In this document: one piece after another, positions 7,880-15,025 of the stretch
Layout of the letters: each line of letters opens with the position of its first letter
Numbering within the stretch: the stretch's first letter is position 1
NCBI RefSeq assembly: GCF_022539255.1
Contig: NZ_JAKZBV010000001.1
Span: 248,001 to 312,000 of the forward strand
Reading direction: 5' to 3'
DNA: 64,000 bases
Origin: Sinomonas terrae
GTDB taxonomy: Bacteria; Actinomycetota; Actinomycetes; Actinomycetales; Micrococcaceae
Program-made: the position numbers and the translations under genes
Notes under the pieces: model-generated
Told to the model about the DNA's origin: nothing
What the model saw: the letters and a program-made list of their open reading frames with translations, nothing else
The model's database searches: none

Positions 7880-10078
7880 TCACGAGTAGGTGATGATGGT
7901 GGCCCCGTTGATGTCGGTCACTCGCCCGCCTTGGAAGTCCTGAGCAGTGCCGCCGGGGACGGGGTAGACGTCGGTGGTGGGGTAGCCGAGGCGGCCGCGT
8001 TCGAAGCCGGTGGACTGCCAGGCAGCGCGGATCGCACCGTACGACTCGTGTGTCCCGGCGGTCGGCGAGGAGACGATGGCTCCGCCCTGGTAGTTCTGGT
8101 ACGAGCCGCCGTTGACCAGGCCGGTGACGATGTCGGTGCTCGGGTAGCCGAGGATGCCGCGCTCGAACCCGGTGGCCTGCCACTCAGTGCGGATCGGCCC
8201 GGTGGACTCGTGGGCTCCGGCGGCGGGGGAGGAGACGATGGCTCCGCCCTGGTAGTTCTGGTAGGAGCCGCCGTTGACGAGGCCGGTGACGATGTCGGTG
8301 CTCGGGTAGCCGAGGATGCCGCGCTCGAAGCCGGTGGCCTGCCATTCGGAGCGGATGGGCCCGGTGGACTCGTGGGCTCCGGCGGCGGGGGAGGAGACGA
8401 TGGCTCCACCCTGGTAGTTCTGGTAGGAGCCGCCGTTGACGAGGCCGGTGACGATGTCGGTGCTCGGGTAGCCGAGGATGCCGCCCTCGAAGCCCGTGGC
8501 CTGCCATTCGGAGCGTATAGGCCCGGTCGACTCGTGGGCCCCGGTCGCGGGGGACCAGACGATGGCCCCGCCGTCGTAGTTCTGGTAGACGCCGCCGTCG
8601 CGCAGGCCGCCGACCTCGTCTGTGGAGGGGTAGCCCATGATGCCGTTCTCGAACCCGAGGGCGGCCCACTCACCGCGGATCGCCCCGTGGGAGACGAACA
8701 GGCTCCCGGAGGGCGCGGAGATGATCGCCCCGTACTGGTAGTTGCGGTAGTAGCCCCCATTGCGGATGGCGGTCACGGCGCCGGTGGCGGCTCCGAGGCC
8801 CCACTGGGCGGCCTTGGCGTCCATCTGCTGGGCTAGGGTAGCGGCCACGGTGATGGTCGCGGTGGAGGTGCTCGAGCCGTTGCCGTTGGTCGCGGTCAGG
8901 GTGGCGGTGTAGGTCCCGGGTTGGGTGTAGGTGTGCGACGGGTTCTGTGCCGTCGACGTCGTCCCGTCGCCGAAGTCCCAGGACCAGGACGTCGGGGAGC
9001 CGGCGGAGGTATCGGTGAAGGCCACGGACAGCGGCGCGGTACCGGAGGTGGGGCTGGCGGTGAAGGAGGCCGCCGGCGAGTTCCCATATGCCTCCCATCG
9101 GTCGGTGAAGGAGGTCCCGTCGGGGGAGAGGCCGCCGGGGGAGGCAAGGGTGCGCCCTGTGGAGTCCTGCATGGTGAGCGAGTCTGCCCCGCTCGCGGGC
9201 GTGTACTGGGGATTGCCCAAGGCATCCACGTCGTAGTAGGCGTGGGTGATGTCGACCTGCCCATAGTCGGCAAGGTCGGGGAAGGTGCCGTTGATGGTGG
9301 GCCGCTCGACGATCCACTCCGCCGAATTGCCCGGGGCGGGCGAGGCCTGGGAGCCGTTCACGCAGGTGTTCTGGGTGTAGTCGCACAGCGTGAAGTCCGC
9401 GGTTCCGTTGGCCCAGTACACGTGGGTCGCGACGTCGTCGCCGGCCTTGGGAACGAGGTTGTTGACCTGCATCTCGTTCTCCATTGGGTACAGCTCGAAC
9501 CAGAAGTAGGTCGCCTGCCCGTTGGCCCCGGCGTCCTGCTCGGTGCCGTCCTGGATCAGCTCGTTGGTCGCGTCCATCCCGCCGATCCCGGGCCAGACGC
9601 TCGAGTAGGCGGGTTCGCTCCCGTTCCCCGTCACGGCCGGGACCGTCCACTCGGCCTGAGCGTAGTTCGGCGCGGGGGTCTGGGCTGCGTAGCCGGACCA
9701 GTTCGACGAGCTGTAGGCCGCCGACGAGTGGGCCGGGACCTTCGTGTGGTGCGAGGGGACCTGCGTGCAGTCCAACGTCGGCAGCCACTTCACGTGCCGG
9801 GCGGCCGCTTTGGCGAAGATAGGGGATCCGGCGGGAGCGCCGGCCTCGGCAGCCGTGAGGGTCCCGTCCGGCGAGGACGGGGAGGTCACAGTCATGTGCC
9901 CGCAGCTTGACGCGTCGTGCCTGAGGGCGGAGGGAACGGCGGCGTCGGCGCTGGGGCCGGCAGCCAGGTTCCCGACCGCCGCGAGGAGGGTGGCGGCAAG
10001 GGCGTACGTCCATCGGCATCTCACGCTTGACAAGACTAGTGTGACGCTTTTCGTAAGATCAATAGACATATTTGACAT
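7880..10078 (-). CDS. Secreted G1-family (eqolisin) peptidase with PKD domain and LGFP repeats
   Basis: 732 residues from the ATG at 10078. A signal peptide ends near ALAATLLAAVGNLAAGPSADA. The mature enzyme has the glutamic-peptidase hallmarks: SSSNWSGYAA (about 123-132), EWTVPAV, SVWPGIGG, LIQDGTEQ with the catalytic Gln near 176, YFWFELYP, and AEWIVE (about 253-258) with the catalytic Glu. A PKD domain follows (about 336-411, WDFGDGTT). The rest is five to six LGFP repeats, each ending in a motif like GFERGILGYPSTD, which bind the cell wall. G1 peptidases work at acidic pH. The combination suggests a wall-anchored or secreted acid protease. No neighbouring gene explains its substrate. Confidence 0.88.
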   Translation of the reverse strand: MSNMSIDLTKSVTLVLSSVRCRWTYALAATLLAAVGNLAAGPSADAAVPSALRHDASSCGHMTVTSPSSPDGTLTAAEAGAPAGSPIFAKAAARHVKWLPTLDCTQVPSHHTKVPAHSSAAYSSSNWSGYAAQTPAPNYAQAEWTVPAVTGNGSEPAYSSVWPGIGGMDATNELIQDGTEQDAGANGQATYFWFELYPMENEMQVNNLVPKAGDDVATHVYWANGTADFTLCDYTQNTCVNGSQASPAPGNSAEWIVERPTINGTFPDLADYGQVDITHAYYDVDALGNPQYTPASGADSLTMQDSTGRTLASPGGLSPDGTSFTDRWEAYGNSPAASFTASPTSGTAPLSVAFTDTSAGSPTSWSWDFGDGTTSTAQNPSHTYTQPGTYTATLTATNGNGSSTSTATITVAATLAQQMDAKAAQWGLGAATGAVTAIRNGGYYRNYQYGAIISAPSGSLFVSHGAIRGEWAALGFENGIMGYPSTDEVGGLRDGGVYQNYDGGAIVWSPATGAHESTGPIRSEWQATGFEGGILGYPSTDIVTGLVNGGSYQNYQGGAIVSSPAAGAHESTGPIRSEWQATGFERGILGYPSTDIVTGLVNGGSYQNYQGGAIVSSPAAGAHESTGPIRTEWQATGFERGILGYPSTDIVTGLVNGGSYQNYQGGAIVSSPTAGTHESYGAIRAAWQSTGFERGRLGYPTTDVYPVPGGTAQDFQGGRVTDINGATIITYS
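8079..8564. repeat. 162-bp tandem repeats inside the peptidase gene
   Basis: Near-identical DNA copies with a period of 162 bp (54 codons), seen for example at 8079, 8241 and 8403, with a more diverged copy near 8565. They encode the LGFP repeats. The middle copies are almost identical at DNA level, which points to recent duplication or gene conversion and means copy number could vary between strains. Confidence 0.85.
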
Positions 10079-10212
10079 TGGGCTTTCTCGGATAGAGGGC
10101 TTGGGGTAGTCCACGGGGGTGCCCCGGCCTGAGAGGAGCACTGGCACCATCCGACGGGCGGATGGTGCCGGGAGGCCGTGGGTGAAAGCATCTCCGGCTC
10201 CTGCCCCGGCGA

Positions 10213-10497
10213 TCTCGTCTCCGGACCGACACTACTGGCACCGACCTCTGGCGTGAGAAGTACGGCGGCATCCTTCCCGAGGACTTCTTCAGCGACGAGT
10301 TCGTTGGCCAGCGTCGAACGATGTGGACGAACAATCTGCGGTCGATCTCTCCAAGGTGGGACTTCCGCGTGGCCGAAGCTGATGGAGAAATGGTGGGTTT
10401 CGCGCTGGCCGGCCCGACTAGCGGCGAATCCCCAAGAGCGCGAGAACTCCACATGATCTATGTGTTGCGCGCACACCAGTGCACCGGCTTGGGGCAG
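10213..10497 (+). pseudogene. GNAT acetyltransferase fragment
   Basis: A plus-strand frame reads DLWREKYGGILPEDFF, then WDFRVAEADGEMVGFALAGP and RELHMIYVLRAHQCTGLGQ. This is the core of a GNAT acetyltransferase up to the start of the acetyl-CoA loop (the TGLGQ motif). The C-terminal third after TGLGQ is gone: the frame runs into the opposite-strand ATPase gene and loses all similarity. No start codon with ribosome site is found at the left end. I read it as a truncated relic, not an active gene. Confidence 0.6.
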
Positions 10498-10515
10498 CTG
10501 CAACCGTTTTTTCGT

Positions 10516-11613
10516 TCAGCGGGTGACGTAGGCGCGGAGGTAATCGGCGAGGCCGGGGATGGCGAATTCAACGCGGCCATAGCCGGCTGGTTCGATCAGC
10601 CCCGCGTCGATGAGGCGGGCTCGGTATTTTCCGACGAGACTCGGTCTTGCCCCCATCCTCCGGCCGATATCGCCGACCTCCGAGGCATCCTCGTCCTGGG
10701 ACATCGCGATGAGGAAGTCCATATCGCGCGCCGTAGCGGTGGAGAGGGCGGCCTCGATCACGGTGCGCTCGTTTCGGCGCCGAGCGGCCGCGATGGCGCG
10801 CGAGACTGCGCCTTCGTCGAGATCCCCATTTCCGGCCTCGGCTTCCTGCCAGAGGCTGTACCCCACCAGTTGGATGAGGAAGGGGTAGCCTCCGGTGCCC
10901 TCGGCCGCAGCCCGCGCGAGCTCGGGTGAGAGACTGTGGCCCCCTTCGGCAAAGAGCCTCACGTAGGAGTCTGCGGTCTCTTCAATGGAGGCAGAGTGGA
11001 GGTCGATGCGATCGGCCCGGCGAAGGAAGGTGGCCACTCCCTCATTGAGCAGATCCGACACTGCGGCGGGGAGGCCCGCGAAGAGCAGAGCGATCGGGAG
11101 GCCGTCCCGGATGAAGTGCTGCACATTGGCCGCCAACGCCGCAATCTCGCCCCGGTCGGCCGCGTGGACCTCGTCGACCGTGATGGCGAGGCCAGTTCGG
11201 TGTTCGTCGAGAAGCCGCAGCAGCTGCTCGCCGGCATCCCGCCAGCTGACCTGTTCTTCGGGAGGAAGCTGGGTGGTCACGCCGAAGCCCGCGAGGCTGA
11301 CTCCCGTGATCCGGCGCCCGATCGGGCCGTCCCCCAGCTCGTCAAGTCCGCGACGCATGGCCTCGCCGATTCGCGCCATGAATCCCGGCGTGGCGGTTTC
11401 CGAGATCACGAGCCAGCCCTGCTCCTGAGCCAAGTCCTCAGCTGCTCCGAGCATGACGGTCTTGCCAACACCACGTGCGCCGGTGAAGATCGTGAGGAGT
11501 CCGGGGGCTCCGGATCTGATCGTGAGGCCATAGGCGAATTCCCGCAGCAGCCCCTCACGACTCACCACGATGGGCGGCGTCGCTCCTGCGGTAGGACGGA
11601 AGGGATTCTGCAT
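10516..11613 (-). CDS. AAA-type ATP-binding protein
   Basis: 365 residues. The ATG at 11613 is preceded by a good GGAGG site. Walker A is GARGVGKT (45-52) and Walker B is TGLAITVDEVHA (about 145-156). The C-terminal 90 residues look like a winged helix (IGRRMGARPSLVGKYRARLIDAGLI). This layout, an ORC/Cdc6-like or STAND-type P-loop ATPase followed by a DNA-binding domain, is common in actinobacterial genes annotated only as ATP-binding protein and in some transposition and signalling ATPases. The function is unknown. Four 9-base repeats sit directly upstream of its ribosome site. Confidence 0.75.
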   Translation of the reverse strand: MQNPFRPTAGATPPIVVSREGLLREFAYGLTIRSGAPGLLTIFTGARGVGKTVMLGAAEDLAQEQGWLVISETATPGFMARIGEAMRRGLDELGDGPIGRRITGVSLAGFGVTTQLPPEEQVSWRDAGEQLLRLLDEHRTGLAITVDEVHAADRGEIAALAANVQHFIRDGLPIALLFAGLPAAVSDLLNEGVATFLRRADRIDLHSASIEETADSYVRLFAEGGHSLSPELARAAAEGTGGYPFLIQLVGYSLWQEAEAGNGDLDEGAVSRAIAAARRRNERTVIEAALSTATARDMDFLIAMSQDEDASEVGDIGRRMGARPSLVGKYRARLIDAGLIEPAGYGRVEFAIPGLADYLRAYVTR

Positions 11614-11623
11614 CGAGTCCTCC

Positions 11624-11660
11624 GGTGAATCTTGGTGAATCTGGTTAATCTGGTTAATCT
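11624..11660. repeat. Four 9-base direct repeats upstream of the ATPase gene
   Basis: Units GGTGAATCT (11624, 11634) and GGTTAATCT (11643, 11652), all in the same direction and at 9-10 base spacing, so roughly on one face of the helix. They lie just upstream of the ribosome site of the ATPase gene and could be binding sites for it or another regulator. Confidence 0.6.
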
Positions 11661-11737
11661 TCGGCGAGTCTACGTCGGTTTCACTCTCCTCCGCCGGGTA
11701 ACCACCTTCTACCTGGAGGCCAAGGAGTGGAGGATCC

Positions 11738-12616
11738 GTGAAATCCAAGCAGAGTGCCGTACTCGGAGTCGTGTGCGCGGGAGCGCTCGCCTTGGCAGGC
11801 TGCACCGGCGGGGGAGGGACGACGCCGACCCCGACGTCGTCGTCGTCCTCCAGCGCAGCGAGCACTCATGTCTACAGCGAATCCGAACTGCGGAATCTCA
11901 TCTCAGGATTGAAGGATTCGGACGGCAACGCTCTGAACCTGTATTCCGGCGCGCAGGTGACGGCGGGCAAGGACCTCGGGAACCTTCTTCTCAGCACAGC
12001 CACGGTCGACCCCTCGGATTGCAAGTCGATTGCCACGGCGGGACTTGTGAACAGCGTCGACAACGGCTCCGTGGCCGTCGCCATCTCGGACAGCCAGAAG
12101 CCCCGCACGGTCTCGGCGCAGTCGGGCTCGCAAGGACCCGACGCTGAGCAGCTGGTTAGGGACATCCGCGGCAAGATGACCCAGTGCTCGACCTTCACGG
12201 TCTCCGCGGTGGGGCAGAAGGTGACGGTCTCGAGCAAGCAGCTTCAGGCCAAGACGAACGCGGACGAGACGTTCGGCACGGTCAGCACCAAGGGCGGGAA
12301 TTCCTCCGACATGCTCATGCAGGTTTCGGGCGGTCAGGGCAGACTCCTGGTGGTCGCGACGAAGAGCGGTGGAAATCTCGGGGACACCGACCAGCAGGAA
12401 CTCGAGGATCTCGTCAACAACGTTCTCCAGAAGGCCTCCTCGTCCGGCACTTCGGGAACTGCATCGCCGTCTGAAAGCCCGTCCGAAACCTCATCGGGCT
12501 CCGGCTCGGGTGGCCAGACCAGTGCCCCGACCGTCACCGAGACCGTGACGGCCACGCCGACGGACGGCACGCAGGGCTCGGGCGGAGCCACGCCGACGAG
12601 CACCACGGGCCACTAA
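11738..12616 (+). CDS. Lipoprotein of unknown function
   Basis: 292 residues from a GTG start behind a GGAGG ribosome site. A type II signal peptide ends in LAGC, with the lipidated Cys at residue 22. A serine/threonine-rich linker follows, then a globular region (about 45-225) with blocks ELRNLISGLKDSDGN and TMTQCSTF-like elements reminiscent of the extracellular sensor-like domains found in actinobacterial lipoproteins. The last 60 residues are Ser/Thr/Gly/Pro-rich and disordered. It is probably membrane-anchored on the outer face. I do not recognise a specific family. Confidence 0.75.
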   Translation: MKSKQSAVLGVVCAGALALAGCTGGGGTTPTPTSSSSSSAASTHVYSESELRNLISGLKDSDGNALNLYSGAQVTAGKDLGNLLLSTATVDPSDCKSIATAGLVNSVDNGSVAVAISDSQKPRTVSAQSGSQGPDAEQLVRDIRGKMTQCSTFTVSAVGQKVTVSSKQLQAKTNADETFGTVSTKGGNSSDMLMQVSGGQGRLLVVATKSGGNLGDTDQQELEDLVNNVLQKASSSGTSGTASPSESPSETSSGSGSGGQTSAPTVTETVTATPTDGTQGSGGATPTSTTGH

Positions 12617-12623
12617 CGACGAC

Positions 12624-12660
12624 GGGCCAATAGCCCCGGCTCGAGAAGGGGGAGTGGCCC
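12624..12660. terminator. Hairpin between convergent genes
   Basis: GGGCCA at 12624-12629 pairs with TGGCCC at 12655-12660, and an inner CCCC/GGGG stem strengthens it. It sits between the stops of the lipoprotein gene (plus) and the DUF202 gene (minus) and may serve both. Confidence 0.55.
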
Positions 12661-13020
12661 CTACCTCCCCAGCATGATGGCAATGACCGTGGCTCCCGCC
12701 AAGGCGATGATCGACGTCGTCGTAGTCATCAAGAGCGACGCTGGTGCCGCCGTCGTGCTCCGGAGTGCCCAGCTGCGGTAAAGAACGCAGCCGGCAAGGA
12801 CGGTAGTCGCGGCGGCGGCGACCGCGGCCGCGATCCCCAGGCCCAGGGCCGAGCCCTCGATGCGGCCGGCGTGGCGTGCGAGGGACGCGATCCACGAGCG
12901 CCAGATGAAGAAGTCCGAGACGAGGAGAGCCAAGAGCGTGCGCCGCCACGCGAGGGAGGTTCGCTCGGGCTGGAGCCCGGGATCGCGGGTCTCGTCGCCA
13001 CCGTCCTGACGAGGGGTCAC
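12661..13020 (-). CDS. DUF202 family membrane protein (second of pair)
   Basis: 119 residues; the GTG start at 13020 overlaps the stop of the preceding DUF202 gene. The family signature PERTSLAWRRTLLALL (about 17-32) is followed by two more helices (SALGLGIAAAVAAAATTVLAG and the C-terminal SIIALAGATVIAIMLG). DUF202 proteins (YidH-like) are three-helix inner-membrane proteins of unknown role that often occur in tandem pairs as here. Confidence 0.82.
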   Translation of the reverse strand: MTPRQDGGDETRDPGLQPERTSLAWRRTLLALLVSDFFIWRSWIASLARHAGRIEGSALGLGIAAAVAAAATTVLAGCVLYRSWALRSTTAAPASLLMTTTTSIIALAGATVIAIMLGR

Positions 13021-13379
13021 CGCACGAGCAGGATCAGGACGGCGACGACGGCGCCCGCCGCGGCCACGACGACGGTCATGGCGACCAAGAGCCAGGCGTG
13101 CGGGAGTTCCCGCTTGTTGCGCATGGCCTGCTCCTGAAGCGACCAGCGGCGGTACGCCTCTACCGCCAGAAGGGCGCCGATGACGGCGAGGACGAGGCAC
13201 AGGACGATCCGCACCGGTGCCGGAGCGATCTGGGGAGTGAGCTGGTCGACGGCGATCGCACCGGCCAGAATGGCCATCGCCGTGCGGATCCACGCGAGGA
13301 AGGTGCGCTCGTTGGCCATCGAGAAGCGGTAGTCCGGCATCTCGCCTTCCCGGCGCCACTGCGGCTCCCTGAGCTTCAC
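13017..13379 (-). CDS. YidH-like DUF202 membrane protein (first of pair)
   Basis: 120 residues with the DUF202 motif MANERTFLAWIRTAMAILAG (about 21-40) and two further helices (IVLCLVLAVIGALLAVEAYR and the C-terminal WLLVAMTVVVAAAGAVVAVL). Its GTG start overlaps the stop of a 32-codon ORF and its own stop overlaps the next gene, so three frames are translationally chained. Function of the family is unknown; it is a membrane protein. Confidence 0.85.
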   Translation of the reverse strand: MKLREPQWRREGEMPDYRFSMANERTFLAWIRTAMAILAGAIAVDQLTPQIAPAPVRIVLCLVLAVIGALLAVEAYRRWSLQEQAMRNKRELPHAWLLVAMTVVVAAAGAVVAVLILLVR

Positions 13380-13474
13380 TGGGCTTCCCGAGGCTGGGCC
13401 GTGGTCGCGTCGATACGGAAGCCGTCGGGCATGCAGCAGTCGGGGGTGTGGGCGGATTCTGTGGCGGGATCCAT
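13376..13474 (-). CDS. Tiny 32-residue ORF coupled to DUF202 genes
   Basis: A very small protein starting MDPATESAHTPDCCMPDGFR. A purine-rich AGGAGGAGCAGAAGGA stretch precedes the ATG at 13474; most codons end in G/C; the stop overlaps the GTG of the DUF202 gene. These three facts support real translation. The Cys-Cys pair and PDGF block are distinctive, but I do not know a family. It could be a small membrane-complex partner, or a leader peptide that couples translation of the DUF202 genes. Confidence 0.55.
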   Translation of the reverse strand: MDPATESAHTPDCCMPDGFRIDATTAQPREAQ

Positions 13475-13496
13475 GGTTCCTTCTGCTCCTCCTGTC

Positions 13497-13531
13497 GCGC
13501 CGTCACCTTTACACGGTGTAGGTGACGGCGC
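13497..13531. terminator. Perfect 12-bp hairpin beside the tandem array
   Basis: GCGCCGTCACCT (13497-13508) pairs perfectly with AGGTGACGGCGC (13520-13531) around an 11-base loop. It lies downstream of the minus-strand YeiH gene and upstream of the tiny ORF. A terminator for the YeiH transcript is the simplest reading, though no T-tract follows. Its right arm is also the first, diverged part of the adjoining tandem repeat. Confidence 0.55.
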
Positions 13532-13794
13532 AAGGGGGGTGGACCCTGCCGAGGTGACGGGGCGAAGGGGGTGGACCCTGCGGAGGTGACGGGGCGAGGG
13601 GGGTGGACCCTGCGGAGGTGACGGGGCGAGGGGGGTGGACCCTGCGGAGGTGACGGGGCGAGGGGGGTGGACCCTGCGGAGGTGACGGGGCGAGGGGGGT
13701 GGACCCTGCGGAGGTGACGGGGCGAGGGGGGTGGACCCTGCGGAGGTGACGGGGCGAGGGGGGTGGACCCTGCGGAGGTGACGGGGCGAGGGGT
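13520..13794. repeat. 32-bp minisatellite array, about 8.5 copies
   Basis: The unit is 32 bases long and contains GAGGTGACGGGGCGAGGGG followed by GGTGGACCCTGCG. The GGACCCTGC core recurs exactly every 32 bases at 13541, 13573, 13605, 13637, 13669, 13701, 13733 and 13765. The leftmost units are slightly diverged and the rest are identical. The array ends at the stop codon of the YeiH gene. There are no spacers, so it is not a CRISPR array. Identical copies suggest recent slippage expansion. Confidence 0.92.
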
Positions 13795-14877
13795 TCAGAG
13801 CATCCCGGTGACCGCCTGCAGCCCGAGGCTCGCGAGCCCGACGGCGACCCAGAGCGCGCCGCCGAGCAGGAGTGGGCGCGCCCCGGCCTTGCGCATCTCC
13901 GCGATCCGGAGGTTGAGGCCGATGCCCGCGAGCGCGACCGTGACGAGGAACGTCCCGAGGGCCGAAAGCCCCGGGTGCCAGGAGGCCGGTACCGCGCCGA
14001 CGGTGTCGAGGGCGGCGGCGAGGACGAACCCGACGATGAAGGCCGGGACCATTCGCCGCCAGGGCAGGCGGGAACGGGAGAGGCCTTCTGCGGCGCGTTG
14101 GCGTTTGGTCCGGAGGGCGACGAGGGCCATGACGATCGGGATGATCATGAGCGAGCGGGTGAGCTTGACGACGATGGCGTACGACGACGCGCCGCCGCCG
14201 TAGCTCTCGGCCGCCGCGACCACGGAGGAGGTGTCGTTGACCGCGGTCCCCGCCCACAGGCCGAACGAGTGGGCGCCGAGGCCGAGGAGGTGGCCGATTG
14301 GGGGGAACAGGAGGACCGCCGCGATGTTGAACGTGAAGATCGTCCCGATGGCGTAGGCGACGTCGGAATCCTTGGGCTTGAGGGCCGCGGAGGCGGCGGC
14401 GATCGCCGACGCGCCGCAGATGCCCGTACCCACGCCGATGAGGGTGCGCGTGTCCGCATCGAGCCCCAGCGCCCGGCCCACGAGGGCCGCACCCCCGAGC
14501 GCGACGGCGAGGGTTCCCAGCATGACCGGCAGCGAGGTGGCACCCACCTGGGCGACTTCCCCGAGCGAGAGCCCGGTGCCGAGAACCACGATCGAGGCTT
14601 GCAGGACGAACGTGCCCGCGGTGCGGTAGCCCGCCGTCATCGGCTGCGCTCGCAGGGGCCGGATCCCGGCCGCGGCGACCACCCCGAGAAGGATCCCGAA
14701 CACGGGGCCTCCGATGAGGGGAACGAGCTGGCCGAGGAGCGCAGCCACACAGGCGACGACGACGGCGACCGCGAGTCCCGGGAGGGCCCCCACCAAGGCT
14801 GCGGAGCGGTGTGAGCGGGGTGTTTCGCGGGGAACAGGCGCCGTCTCCGATTTGAGTCCTTCGTCAGATTTCCCCAT
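13795..14877 (-). CDS. YeiH-family putative sulfate/anion exporter
   Basis: 360 residues from the ATG at 14877 (GGAGAG ribosome site), with about ten helices. Family blocks include LASIVVLGTGLSL-like QASIVVLGTGLSLGEV, GTGICGASAIAAASAALKPKD and WAGTAVNDTSSVVAAAESYG. The last two are the conserved re-entrant motifs of the UPF0324/YeiH (PSE) family, proposed to export sulfate or sulfonate-derived anions. It has its own transcript, divergent from the NRAMP-like gene. Its stop codon is the boundary of the 32-bp array, so array expansion could affect its 3' end. Confidence 0.85.
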   Translation of the reverse strand: MGKSDEGLKSETAPVPRETPRSHRSAALVGALPGLAVAVVVACVAALLGQLVPLIGGPVFGILLGVVAAAGIRPLRAQPMTAGYRTAGTFVLQASIVVLGTGLSLGEVAQVGATSLPVMLGTLAVALGGAALVGRALGLDADTRTLIGVGTGICGASAIAAASAALKPKDSDVAYAIGTIFTFNIAAVLLFPPIGHLLGLGAHSFGLWAGTAVNDTSSVVAAAESYGGGASSYAIVVKLTRSLMIIPIVMALVALRTKRQRAAEGLSRSRLPWRRMVPAFIVGFVLAAALDTVGAVPASWHPGLSALGTFLVTVALAGIGLNLRIAEMRKAGARPLLLGGALWVAVGLASLGLQAVTGML

Positions 14878-15025
14878 GGAATCAACTCTCCGCTCATGCG
14901 GCGAAGGCCAGTAGAGGGCAATTCGGCATGAGGCCATGCGCTGGTGATATGGGTTGCGGCCGCGGATTGTGGGTACTGCTCGACTGGGGGAGGTCTGGCT
15001 GGTTGGGTCTGCAGGGAGGAAGCGG

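Noticed and set aside
12661..13533. A 290-codon leftward gene
   Set aside because: Only the last 119 codons match DUF202. The upstream part is a shadow of the other DUF202 gene.
13520..13794. Possible CRISPR array
   Set aside because: The 32-base units follow each other directly with no spacers and no cas genes are near. It is a simple tandem repeat.
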